Shown: one piece after another, positions 6,701-16,151 of the stretch
Layout of the letters: each line of letters opens with the position of its first letter
Position numbering within the stretch: the first letter of the stretch is position 1
Assembly: GCF_014645555.1 (NCBI RefSeq)
Contig: NZ_BMLY01000001.1
Location: 267,939 to 331,938 of the forward strand
Source of the DNA: Silvimonas amylolytica
GTDB taxonomy: Bacteria; Pseudomonadota; Gammaproteobacteria; Burkholderiales; Chitinibacteraceae
Length of the DNA stretch: 64,000 bases
Direction: 5' to 3'
Notes under the pieces: generated by a model
The model's input: only the letters and a program-made list of their open reading frames with translations
Database searches by the model: none
Told to the model about the DNA's origin: nothing
Made by a program: the position numbers and the translations under genes

Positions 6701-7090
6701 ATGAACACGCTCGACGAAATTATCGACGAGGCAAAAAAACAGATTGGAACGGAGAGTGACCGACAGCTAGCACTGCACATCGGACTAACCCCGCAATCAG
6801 TTAGTCAGTGGCGGAAGAAAACCAGCTCGCCCGACATGTACGCGCTAATGAAACTGCAGGATATTTTGAAAAGAGACGCCCGAGAATTGTCCGCAATCAT
6901 TGAAGCGGAACGGGCAAAAAGTGAGGAAAAACGCGGGTTTTGGGAAGGTATTAAGCGCGATTTCTCTAAGAACACCCTTCCGGTTGCCCTGGTTGTGGCG
7001 ACGACGCTAGCCCTTGCTGGAGGGGGTCAAACTGATAGGTCCGCCCTATCGCTTACAGGGTATAAATCCAAAGCGATGTATATTATGTAA
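6701..7090 (+). CDS. Phage HTH repressor-like protein with membrane-like C terminus
   Basis: A 129-residue protein: a helix-turn-helix of lambda-repressor type (SDRQLALHIGLTPQSVSQWRKK, residues 19-40), a helical linker, then a hydrophobic stretch (LPVALVVATTLALAGG). This resembles the small inovirus HTH proteins that carry a C-terminal membrane helix (DUF3693-like). It is divergent from rep, with operator-like repeats in between. The last codons AMYIM-stop are encoded by the dif-like attachment site, so integration or excision can alter its C terminus. Confidence 0.75.
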   Translation: MNTLDEIIDEAKKQIGTESDRQLALHIGLTPQSVSQWRKKTSSPDMYALMKLQDILKRDARELSAIIEAERAKSEEKRGFWEGIKRDFSKNTLPVALVVATTLALAGGGQTDRSALSLTGYKSKAMYIM

Positions 7091-7093
7091 AGT
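7066..7093. other. dif-like XerCD attachment site at the prophage unit boundary
   Basis: The sequence contains the central hexamer TGTATA (7077-7082) followed by TTATGTAAAGT, close to the XerD arm TTATGTTAAAT of the bacterial dif site. The left arm ATCCAAAGCGA is only weakly XerC-like, as is common for phage att sites. It separates the complete unit from the second, truncated one. The first unit seems to start at a similar TTATG at 3-7. Confidence 0.7.
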
Positions 7094-7196
7094 TACATTG
7101 AGCGTCTGTTCAGAAGTATCCGGAATTTGGCCACTGTCAAAACAGCCAGCCTCCTCACCCTTTATCCATCCTGAAGTCACACCGATAAAACTCAAA

Positions 7197-7220
7197 CCCG
7201 CCGACGAACGGCGGGTTTTT
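7197..7220 (+). terminator. Rho-independent terminator after the phage repressor
   Basis: A CCCGCC/GGCGGG stem with a 7-nt loop followed by five Ts. It is the counterpart of 100-122 and lies 18 nt before the second DUF3653-like gene. Confidence 0.8.
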
Positions 7221-7237
7221 CGTATTGGGCGCACAAC

Positions 7238-7690
7238 ATGGATAAAAACAGAACATTTCCCCGCACAGACTTCAAATCAAATCAAAACGACCTGATGCAC
7301 GCGATGTATTCCGTTACCGCAACGGAAATCGCTGAAATCTGCAAAGTCGACCTCGACACCGTGCACGCATGGAAAACCGGAATTCAGCCCGTGCCGTACA
7401 TGGCCTACCAGTTGCTGCTCTTCAAAGCCCTCGGGCGGATTCCTGAAGGATTCGGCAGCTGGTCAGGCTGGACGATTATCGAAGACCGGATATATCCGCC
7501 CGGTGCAACGTACAAAGGCGCAGCCAGGCAGATTGAGCTGGTATTCATCGACCACTACAGGATTGATCGTCAACTCTGCGAAAACCAGGCAACTCATATC
7601 GAAGGCCTGCAACGCCGGCATGACTTCTACAAGAAGCAATGCGGACTAGAGGCTCGCTGGGGAATGATGATCAACAACCTGTTTGGCTAG
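7238..7690 (+). CDS. Inovirus DUF3653-like helix-turn-helix protein, copy 2
   Basis: A 150-residue near-duplicate of the product of 140-592; I count five substitutions (near residues 2, 16, 64, 139 and 145). Many third-position differences show it comes from a related but distinct phage rather than a fresh duplication. Upstream similarity includes the terminator and the GTATTGGGCGCACAAC leader. Similarity ends at the stop codon. It appears intact. Confidence 0.75.
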   Translation: MDKNRTFPRTDFKSNQNDLMHAMYSVTATEIAEICKVDLDTVHAWKTGIQPVPYMAYQLLLFKALGRIPEGFGSWSGWTIIEDRIYPPGATYKGAARQIELVFIDHYRIDRQLCENQATHIEGLQRRHDFYKKQCGLEARWGMMINNLFG

Positions 7691-7895
7691 CAGCAATTCG
7701 GCCTGAGTCGCTGCCGGCACCCCGACCACGAAACGATCGGCTCCAACCTGGCCCTGCATTAGCTTTCGGCCACCCCGCAGATATTTTCTTTATGTCGCGA
7801 TCATTTTCTGAGTGAGGAATAAAAAAAACCGCGAGATAAATACATATATAAAGAATGAATATAAAAAATAAAATGGGCTTCATAGAAAAATGCAC
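7671..7895 (-). CDS. Possible small membrane protein in the truncated phage unit
   Basis: A 74-codon ORF with a convincing N-terminal helix (ILFFIFILYICIYLAVFFI) in unusually AT-rich DNA, followed by a Gly/Arg/Ser-rich tail that may be read-through. It overlaps the 3' end of the gene at 7238-7690 by 20 bp. No family is recognised and no clear ribosome binding site is visible. Confidence 0.3.
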   Translation of the reverse strand: MHFSMKPILFFIFILYICIYLAVFFIPHSENDRDIKKISAGWPKANAGPGWSRSFRGRGAGSDSGRIAASQTGC

Positions 7896-7897
7896 TT

Positions 7898-8050
7898 TTA
7901 AACGTTAAATATCATTGGCTTACCCTGCCAGGGCAAAGCTAGCGTCGCCACACGCCCATCTCCCAAAGAGAAATGAAACGGACCCCAACGGTCCAGCGTA
8001 ACAAAAACGACCAGATCCACTAGCAAGAACATAAAAATCGCCAGCTTCAT
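7898..8050 (-). pseudogene. Truncated copy of the phage DUF4124-like membrane protein
   Basis: Translation from 8050 gives 50 residues beginning MKLAIFMFLLVDLVVFVTLD. It aligns with the start of the 116-residue protein at 593-943, sharing the WGPFHF and RVAT-LALPWQ segments. It then diverges and stops after about residue 43, so the cysteine-bearing domain is missing. Its start overlaps the stop of the 8047-8367 gene (ATGA). It is a degraded relic of the second phage unit. Confidence 0.7.
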
Positions 8051-8367
8051 AGACCGCGATCTCGCTGAAGTCGATTCAACGCAGTCGAAATGGCTGCGTT
8101 TCTATTCGCAGAGCCCTTCGACAGCTCATAGGCAATCAGACGCTCAGCCTTTTCCCGATTCCCCAGGCAGGCCGTCACCAGCCTCTTAAACAGCACGCCA
8201 TCCGACGAGGCCTGAGAACCCGCTGACTGAGAAGTTGACCGACGCGAAGCGGCGAAAATCTTGTAACTGCGTTGCGTGCGCCTGTTTCGATACCAAGCCC
8301 AAGCCATGCGTGCTGCGGCCATGATCAGGCCAACAGGTATGAAAACCTGCTGAAGTGGTGGATTCAT
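8047..8367 (-). CDS. Small membrane-anchored protein of the second phage unit
   Basis: A 106-residue protein with an N-terminal hydrophobic segment (VFIPVGLIMAAARMAWAWY, about residues 8-26), a Ser-rich linker and a C-terminal helical region (LFKRLVTACLGNREKAERLIAYEL). Its stop overlaps the start of the truncated DUF4124-like fragment, so the two belong to one transcript. The complete unit has no counterpart at this place, which suggests phage mosaicism. Function unknown. Confidence 0.55.
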   Translation of the reverse strand: MNPPLQQVFIPVGLIMAAARMAWAWYRNRRTQRSYKIFAASRRSTSQSAGSQASSDGVLFKRLVTACLGNREKAERLIAYELSKGSANRNAAISTALNRLQRDRGL

Positions 8368-8419
8368 TGTTTTTGGTTCCGGTTGACTTTGTGCGCAAGC
8401 ATATTCAACAGTCCTTCAT

Positions 8420-10369
8420 TCAGTTTTTGCGCTTTTGTTTTGCGGTTGCGCTTGCTGTTTGTGCTGAGGTGGGTCCGGTTTTGGTTGCTTTGGGTAACTG
8501 AATTGACAGCGGGGCCACGCCGGGCGCCGCAAGCGTGGCGGAGACGATTTCCAGTACGCCCGGCTCCAGCACTCTCGCGCTTCCCGCAAGGGTCGCGCTG
8601 GCTTGCCCTTTCAGGCGGCGGGCGTCGTCTGCCGTCATATGAAACTGCATGGGCGTCTTGCCGAGCACAACGGGCAGTATCTGGTTATCTGCATCGTAGC
8701 GACCTAACGCCCCCTCAACACTGAATGGCGTAACCAGGCTGGCAATACGGGATTTGTACTGCGCAGTGGTTTCATAGTCATCTTTGTTTTGCGCAGCCAG
8801 AAACGCTGCCATCCCGGGGTTTCGATCTACCCGGCCAATGGTCACTCGATAGCCATCGTCAAACCATGAACTTTCGAAATAGGGATCATTGACGACGGCA
8901 TAGCTTGCGGTCCGCACCGTGCTGGCAACCAGTTCGCCTGCGGGAGACACCAAGTGCAACGGTTGTTTGTCTTCAAACAGCAGGAAAGTCCCATCATCAA
9001 GCGCGCCCACCGAGTTGACCAGGTGATCAAGCTGCGGCCTGCCCTCCTTATCCAGTAGCTGCTGTTTGTACTCTTGCGCCGGATAGCTGACCGCCCAGTG
9101 ATCGCTCCCTAACGCATAGACCGTACCGCCTTTGGCTGCGTCGAAACTGCGCACCAGGTTGCAGTCCAGATTAAAAACACGGTTGCCACTCACCAGGAGC
9201 CGTTGTTTTTCGCTGAAAGAGGAGCTGTCCTCAAAATGGCACATCGGTTTGCCTGTGCTTGCGTCGTACCACGCACTGCGGTTGCTTTTCTGGTCATCGC
9301 TGCGCCATGACACACTAATTAAATGTCCCTTGTCCGAGAGCGATAGCCAGAGCCCATCCTTGTCTCCAACCTGCCCCACGTTCAGAGGTGCCGTGAACAA
9401 GGCAGCATTACCCAGCAAATCGAAAGCCTTGATTTGCCCATACCCGGGCCAGGCTGCGACCACCATAAGACGGTTGTCCACGGCCCCTACCGCCACCCCC
9501 CGTCCACCGCGCAACGACATCATGGCAGACTGATTGCCGGTAGCCAGGTCAAACACACGCACGTCGGGGTCCGGCTCATAGTAGGAATACACCGCGAGCT
9601 GATTACCAGCCAGATAAAGGGCCGGATTGAAGGCGGTGAACTCTTTGGTGGGGTCGCGATACGCTTTGAAGCCGGTATGAATGACCGGGGACCTTGGCGC
9701 GCCATTAGCATCCAGAACCTGAATCGCCAGTTCATTGGGCGATTTGCCCGGAATCAATGCCACCGGGAAGACGGGTTTCCCATCCTGATAAATGGCCGTC
9801 AGGGATTTGACACCAGCAATGTTGAGAGACTGCGTGGTGCCGGCGACCAAATCCAGTATTTTGACCTGGCGATCCACGTCGCTAACGTAAAAGAAACGCC
9901 CCTTCAGCAATACGGTACCGGTACCTAACTGGCGGATATCGGCCACCTCGCGCACGGTGATGCCCGGGCTCCCCAGCAAGACCGAAAGCGGGACCGCGAG
10001 CCGGCCTGGATATTTTTCTGCAATGGCTGCCTGTCTCGCATCCAGCGCAGCTTGCGAGGCGCTGTCACGAGCTTGTTGCGTGGCCGCCTGGCGAGCCTCT
10101 GCAGCGCGCTTCGCTGCAGCAAGCTGTTCCTGTTGCCGTCGCTCCTGCTCCTGCTTTGCCTGTTCATCGATCTGGCAAATCGACAACTGACTATCGCATT
10201 TGGCACTGCAACTACGAAACGCCGAGTCATCGTGTTTCGTGAGTGCGCCCGCCAGTCCAGGCAAAAGGCAGGTATTGACGCAAGAAATATTGTCGCTTTG
10301 GCAATCGGCAAACACCTGGCTGGCCAGGGTTAGCAAAGCGGTCGCGGCAAGCACGAGATAGCGGGGCAA
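8420..10369 (-). CDS. Secreted protein of unknown function with coiled coil and propeller-like domain
   Basis: A 649-residue protein with a signal peptide (LVLAATALLTLASQVFA, cut near residue 21), so it should be periplasmic or envelope-associated. A cysteine-rich head (about residues 22-68, six Cys) is followed by a Gln/Glu/Ala coiled coil (about 69-118). Then come about 350 residues of repeating beta-type segments (for example VRVFDLATGNQ, LKGRFFYVSDVDRQVKILDL), suggesting a propeller. A separate C-terminal domain starts near DDYETTAQYKSRI. No catalytic motif is visible. It stands alone just outside the prophage. I do not recognise a named family. Confidence 0.75.
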   Translation of the reverse strand: MPRYLVLAATALLTLASQVFADCQSDNISCVNTCLLPGLAGALTKHDDSAFRSCSAKCDSQLSICQIDEQAKQEQERRQQEQLAAAKRAAEARQAATQQARDSASQAALDARQAAIAEKYPGRLAVPLSVLLGSPGITVREVADIRQLGTGTVLLKGRFFYVSDVDRQVKILDLVAGTTQSLNIAGVKSLTAIYQDGKPVFPVALIPGKSPNELAIQVLDANGAPRSPVIHTGFKAYRDPTKEFTAFNPALYLAGNQLAVYSYYEPDPDVRVFDLATGNQSAMMSLRGGRGVAVGAVDNRLMVVAAWPGYGQIKAFDLLGNAALFTAPLNVGQVGDKDGLWLSLSDKGHLISVSWRSDDQKSNRSAWYDASTGKPMCHFEDSSSFSEKQRLLVSGNRVFNLDCNLVRSFDAAKGGTVYALGSDHWAVSYPAQEYKQQLLDKEGRPQLDHLVNSVGALDDGTFLLFEDKQPLHLVSPAGELVASTVRTASYAVVNDPYFESSWFDDGYRVTIGRVDRNPGMAAFLAAQNKDDYETTAQYKSRIASLVTPFSVEGALGRYDADNQILPVVLGKTPMQFHMTADDARRLKGQASATLAGSARVLEPGVLEIVSATLAAPGVAPLSIQLPKATKTGPTSAQTASATAKQKRKN

Positions 10370-10881
10370 AATAGGGGCTCCAGCAGTTGCGAGTGGCGGT
10401 TGTTTTTTTATCCCCGCGTTTATACCAGCACGCGCTTACCCGGTTAAGGCACCGCACCCCAAGTGTTGGCAGACAGCGACATTGTCAGGCTTTGCACCGT
10501 GAAGGTGAACTGCGCAATGCAACAAGTTATGGATGGGAGATGCAGCTATAGATGCAGCCCGCAGAAACGTTTCCGGCAGCCTTTCTACGCCGTCAGTATT
10601 GGCTTGACTAACACTTCTACATATCAATAACGTTTGCGTTGGAATGCGTGAAATTCCTAACCCCACCCCAAAACACGCCGTTCAACATATACATGACAGG
10701 CATATCAAATACTGAGACGCATCTCAATTAAATATCGTCAATTACATCAAGTATCAATTCAGAACCACCAGCCCCCTGATCGCCAGAATGCCATTATGGC
10801 GATCACGATCTGGCACGACTGTAATACCAAATAACGCGCAAGCACCCGACGCCAGAAGGCCCGTCAGCCTCTATTTGCTGT
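10370..10881. other. Intergenic region without a recognised gene
   Basis: About 510 bp with only short, unconvincing ORFs. One inverted repeat, GATCGCCA (10778-10785) / TGGCGATC (10797-10804), could form a hairpin but has no T tract. Confidence 0.5.
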
Positions 10882-11142
10882 TTAATGGTGCAGCCTGTTT
10901 TTAATGACGAAAAACAGCAGCAAAAAGGCCTGCGCAAAAACAATACACTGTACAGGCCAAAGTATTCTGGCGACCGGGTCACCTGCCTTGAAATCAATGC
11001 GGACGTTTTTAAGGAGAGCCGGGTTGGTAAGCACCGTCTTTTTCATGAAAATACGCGCAATGTAAACAGCCAGCAAAACCGCATACAAAACATCCATCGC
11101 AATAAAACCATCAATCACGTAATACAGCAGACCTCTATCCAT
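10882..11142 (-). CDS. Small two-helix membrane protein, hypothetical
   Basis: An 86-residue protein with two clear hydrophobic helices (about residues 8-32 and 60-80) separated by a basic loop (KKTVLTNPALLKNVRIDFKAG). The membrane topology and ordinary composition favour a real gene. No family is recognised, the neighbours give no functional clue and no strong ribosome binding site is visible. Confidence 0.45.
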   Translation of the reverse strand: MDRGLLYYVIDGFIAMDVLYAVLLAVYIARIFMKKTVLTNPALLKNVRIDFKAGDPVARILWPVQCIVFAQAFLLLFFVIKNRLHH

Positions 11143-11395
11143 TTAGCCTCTGACCTTCTATTTCGGGTTCCGGCAAAATTCTGCAGCCACCCACCCTAAG
11201 CCGCATCTTTTGCAGCAAAACCTGTATATCCGGAACAACAAAGGGGCTGCCGCTCCCATTAGCGATTGCGTCGGCAGCTCGCAGGTTCAGGCGCTGGGTC
11301 TGGCGGTTTGGTACAACGGGACAGCGACCAAGCCCCACCTGCCCTCCCCGTCTATACTGATCGCTCCCCATGCTTTTTTGCGCAAGGAGTTTTTC

Positions 11396-11875
11396 ATGTC
11401 CAGCAAGAACACCATTTGTCTCTGGTTCGAGACCGGGGCTCTGGAAGCCGCCGAATTTTATGCACGTACTTTCCCTGATAGTTCGGTCAATGCTGTGTTC
11501 CGGGCACCTGGTGATTATCCGGCGGGCAAACAGGGTGATGTGTTAACGGTAACGTTCACTGTGGCTGGCATCCCCTGCCTTGGTTTGAATGGGGGGTCGG
11601 GCATCAAGCACAGCGAGGCTTTTTCATTTCAGATCGCGACGGATGATCAAGCAGAGACAGACCGTTTGTGGAATGCAATTGTCAGCAACGGCGGTCAGGA
11701 AAGCGCGTGCGGCTGGTGCAAGGATAAATGGGGATTGTCGTGGCAGATTACGCCGCGCGTGCTGATGGAGGCCATTTCAGATCCGGACCCCGCTGCAGCC
11801 AAGCGCGCGTTTGATGCGATGATGACGATGAGCAAGATTGATATCGCAAAGATTGAGGCCGCGCGACGCGGATAG
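11396..11875 (+). CDS. VOC-superfamily (PhnB/3-demethylubiquinone methyltransferase-like) protein
   Basis: A 159-residue protein of the glyoxalase/bleomycin-resistance fold. It has the hallmarks of the PhnB-like branch: ICLWFETGALEAAEFYARTFPDS at the start, GLNGG, FQIATDDQAETDRLWNAI, and the C-terminal CGWCKDKWGLSWQITP. AAGGAG lies just before the ATG at 11396; longer upstream readings in frame have no homology. Members are often misnamed as ubiquinone methyltransferases; the true substrate is unknown. Confidence 0.85.
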   Translation: MSSKNTICLWFETGALEAAEFYARTFPDSSVNAVFRAPGDYPAGKQGDVLTVTFTVAGIPCLGLNGGSGIKHSEAFSFQIATDDQAETDRLWNAIVSNGGQESACGWCKDKWGLSWQITPRVLMEAISDPDPAAAKRAFDAMMTMSKIDIAKIEAARRG

Positions 11876-11896
11876 TGCGGCATGACAAGACTGCGC

Positions 11897-12103
11897 TTAG
11901 TCTTCAATCATCAGTCCTGATCCCGAGGGCGGCATCGGTGCATCAGATCTTTGCCCCAATTGCACAACGCGAACGCGAGTCGGCGTGGTTTCGCGCAGGC
12001 GAGCGGCAAGCTGTTCGGCTTCTTCTTCGGTATCAAAGACTTCCAGACAATAACTGAACAAGAGGACCGCATAACCGCTGGGTGCTGGAGTACGCCGCGT
12101 CAC
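11897..12103 (-). CDS. Small hypothetical protein
   Basis: A 68-residue protein with a regular alpha/beta pattern (YAVLLFSYCLEVFDTEEEAEQLAARLRETTPTRVRVVQL) and an acidic tail. The pattern looks like a small ferredoxin-like fold. It is convergent with the VOC gene. No family assigned. Confidence 0.45.
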   Translation of the reverse strand: MTRRTPAPSGYAVLLFSYCLEVFDTEEEAEQLAARLRETTPTRVRVVQLGQRSDAPMPPSGSGLMIED

Positions 12104-12234
12104 CTTTTGCTCCTGTTTGCCAAGGCCAGGCCATTGTAATCAGCAGTAGACCGAATGGTCCAGATTTGTCATAAAACAGTCACCCGTTTTTGTCATATTG
12201 GCTGTGCACAACTCCTTCAGACCATCTGGTACCC

Positions 12235-12260
12235 ACGCCTCCTTTGAGGCGTCTTTTTTT
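12235..12260 (+). terminator. Rightward terminator without an assigned gene
   Basis: ACGCCTC-CTTT-GAGGCGT followed by C and seven Ts, a strong rho-independent signal in the plus direction. The nearest plus-strand gene ends at 11875, with a minus-strand gene in between, so it may end an unannotated short RNA. Confidence 0.7.
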
Positions 12261-12271
12261 GCGGGCGCCGA

Positions 12272-13066
12272 TCAACCTTGTTTTTGCGGCGCAAGCCGGT
12301 CCAATCGCAACCGGTGTCGATTGTCTGTCACGCTGTACGCAGACAGGATCACACAGCCAAACGCTGCCAACCCACTGGCGCCAGCCAGAATAAACATCAA
12401 CAGAATCTGGTATTTGGCTGCCTCCAGCGCATCCATACCCGCCAATACCTGGCCGGTCATGATGCCGGGCAAGGTAATGATGCCGGCTGCACTCATCTGG
12501 TTGATTACCGGCAGCATGCCACTCCGGATTGCGGCAACCAGATAGGGTTTGAGTGCTTCTCGTCGTCGCGCGCCCAGTGCCAGGCGCGCTTCAATCACCG
12601 CGGCGGCATCCTGAATGCGTGTTAGAAACGCATCGAGCGAAATGCTGGCGGAATTGAGCACGCTACCCAACACGATCCCCATTAATGGAATTGCGTAACG
12701 CGGGTCATGCCAGGGTTGGGGCCGAATGGCCGTGGTGAGCGCCAGCGCCACGGTCAAGAGCGAGGCCATGCTGACCACGGTACCGCTGATTGCATAGCTT
12801 TTATAACCACGCAGTTTGCGCGCAGGCCGGGCGGCCACTTCCCGGGCTGCAGCACCAATCATGATCAAGATGACCAGCAACGTTGCAGGCGGCGATTGCA
12901 ACGCAAGAATCCAGCGCAACACCAACCCGACCAGTAGCAATTGCACCACCATCCGCGCAGCGGCGATCACCAGAGAGCGATGCACCTGCAAACCCAGCAC
13001 CAGCGAAATCACACCATTAATCAGTAGTAATGCTGAGGCCATCGCCAGATCAAACGAAGACAACAA
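12272..13066 (-). CDS. fetB: FetB-type (UPF0014) metal export permease
   Basis: Inner-membrane permease of the FetAB/YbbM type, linked in E. coli to iron export and oxidative stress resistance. The 264 residues hold about six to seven helices and the family features LGLQVHRSLVIAAARMVVQLLLVG near the start, then LGARRREALKPYLVAAIRSGMLPVINQMSAAGIITLPGIMTGQ. It starts 14 bp after the ATPase gene, forming an operon. The transported metal is inferred from the family. Confidence 0.88.
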   Translation of the reverse strand: MLSSFDLAMASALLLINGVISLVLGLQVHRSLVIAAARMVVQLLLVGLVLRWILALQSPPATLLVILIMIGAAAREVAARPARKLRGYKSYAISGTVVSMASLLTVALALTTAIRPQPWHDPRYAIPLMGIVLGSVLNSASISLDAFLTRIQDAAAVIEARLALGARRREALKPYLVAAIRSGMLPVINQMSAAGIITLPGIMTGQVLAGMDALEAAKYQILLMFILAGASGLAAFGCVILSAYSVTDNRHRLRLDRLAPQKQG

Positions 13067-13080
13067 GAGCGGTTTGATGA

Positions 13081-13728
13081 TCAGGTCCTCCGCTGAACTT
13101 CAACAAACTGGCCACCTAAACGCGCAGCCTGCTCCTCAGCATGCGTAATCAGCACCAGGCCTAATCCACCCCGCATGCGATCGACCAACAACTGTTCAAC
13201 GCGCGCAATGTTGTCGCGATCAAGTGCGCTGGTGGGTTCGTCCAGCAACAGGACTTTGGGTTGCATAACCAGAGAGCGGATCAGCATTGCACGCTGGCGT
13301 TCACCGGTAGAGAGCAAAGAGAGGTCGGCGTCGAGCCGGTCTTTGCCCAGCGTGAGCACATCTGCCAAGTGCTCCAGCGTTGCGTGTTGGTCTACCCGGA
13401 AATGGTCGCGCACGGTTGGCAACCACCAGGCGGACTCTGCACTTTGGTACACCACCTGTTTTCGCCATACCGGAGCCGGCAACTGGCTGCGGGCAACGCC
13501 GTTCAGCCAGACCTCGCCCGACCCCTCATCCAGGTCAGCAATCAGACGCAGCAAGCGGGTTTTGCCGGCACCAGAACGTCCGCGCACGACCGTACAAGCG
13601 CCCTGCTCCAACACAAAAGACATGGGCGCAATGATGGGTGAGGCCACGGCATCAACCACCAGCAAAGACCGGGCGCTGGCGCTAACAGGATGCGTTTCGG
13701 GGGCGTAAGGAGCAGGCATGCCGATCAA
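13081..13728 (-). CDS. fetA: FetA-type ABC transporter ATPase
   Basis: The 215-residue ATP-binding partner of the permease downstream. It has Walker A GRSGAGKT (near residue 50), a signature variant LLSTGERQR and Walker B VLLLDEPTSALD. A short lead of about 20 residues precedes the domain; Met4 is an alternative start. The signature STGE in place of SGGE also occurs in FetA/YbbL-type ATPases. Confidence 0.85.
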   Translation of the reverse strand: MIGMPAPYAPETHPVSASARSLLVVDAVASPIIAPMSFVLEQGACTVVRGRSGAGKTRLLRLIADLDEGSGEVWLNGVARSQLPAPVWRKQVVYQSAESAWWLPTVRDHFRVDQHATLEHLADVLTLGKDRLDADLSLLSTGERQRAMLIRSLVMQPKVLLLDEPTSALDRDNIARVEQLLVDRMRGGLGLVLITHAEEQAARLGGQFVEVQRRT

Positions 13729-13851
13729 CTGAACCAGAGTTTGAAAACAAGAAGAGAACCAACCGGCATTGTAGCGACAGGATGCTTAAAGCTGATCGAG
13801 GATCATGCCACCAGGCTGCGCGGCTCGGCAGGCCAGCCTGTTCACATACGA

Positions 13852-14505
13852 CTACCCGGCCAGTCCACCCGCCAATAGCGCCACGGCATGCTGAATGATC
13901 TGTTCTTCATTAATACCGCTACGCGTTGGGTCATCTTGCCACTTGGGTTTCATGGCCAGCGGCAATACGGTCAGGCCAACCAGACTGGTAAAGATCAGCA
14001 CCGGCTCCAGCTTTGCGCTAATGCGGCCTTCGCGTTGCCATCTACGCAGTGTCTCAAGCACCAGCGAGTCACGCTTTACACCGAGGCGCAGCTTCACACG
14101 CTCGTGCAGTACCGGGTCTTCACTGATCATTTCGCGAATCCAGAACGGACCAAACCATGCGTGCTCGACGTTCAACGCAACCAGTTGCCGCACAAGACGA
14201 GTCATCGTGGCCAGCGGATCATCCGGTTCGCCTTCAAAAATACCCTCAAAGTACGCACGCACCGGCAAGATGCGCTCTTCCAGCAGCGCATCAAGCAACT
14301 GTTCTTTGGTCTTGAAGTAGTAATGCGCCGCGGACGGTGTCATCCCCGCTTCTTTGGTGATGGCAGCCATGGTGACATAAGCAGCCCCCTGCCGGGCGAG
14401 CAAGGATTGGCCAATATCCAGCAGGCGTTCGCGCTGGTTTTCTTGCCCCTCTTTCAATGATGGCCGCCCGGGCCGGCGCGGCGACGGTGATTCTTCCCTG
14501 GTCAC
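13852..14505 (-). CDS. TetR-family repressor divergent from the efflux pump
   Basis: Starting at the GTG at 14505, with GGAGG five bases upstream, the protein is 217 residues. An ATG at 14577 would add 24 residues that lie over the promoter. The N-terminal HTH is clear: RERLLDIGQSLLARQGAAYVTMAAITKEAGMTPSAAHYYFKTKEQLLDALL. The remainder is a helical ligand-binding domain. It is divergent from a 14-helix drug exporter and is probably its local repressor; candidate operator repeats lie in the shared spacer. Confidence 0.85.
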   Translation of the reverse strand: MTREESPSPRRPGRPSLKEGQENQRERLLDIGQSLLARQGAAYVTMAAITKEAGMTPSAAHYYFKTKEQLLDALLEERILPVRAYFEGIFEGEPDDPLATMTRLVRQLVALNVEHAWFGPFWIREMISEDPVLHERVKLRLGVKRDSLVLETLRRWQREGRISAKLEPVLIFTSLVGLTVLPLAMKPKWQDDPTRSGINEEQIIQHAVALLAGGLAG

Positions 14506-14564
14506 AAAACCTCCGTGTAGTCCTGCAAATGATAACAGCAGCGCTTGGGGCATTGACATGAACC

Positions 14565-14600
14565 GTATGTCATACATATATTAATTGTGTCATCAATTAA
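14565..14600. promoter_or_regulatory. Candidate operator in the TetR/efflux divergent promoter region
   Basis: TTAATTG (14581-14587) and CAATTAA (14594-14600) form an inverted repeat with a 6-bp spacer. An AT-rich TATGTCATACATATA precedes it. Its place between a TetR gene and its pump makes it the best repressor-site candidate. Confidence 0.5.

Positions 14601-16151
<1,551 letters not shown>

Noticed and set aside
8375-8402. Possible second dif-like site (GTGCGCAAGCATATTCAAC) at the right edge of the phage remnant
   Set aside because: The left arm resembles a XerC arm, but the centre and right arm do not match; too weak to call the right attachment site.
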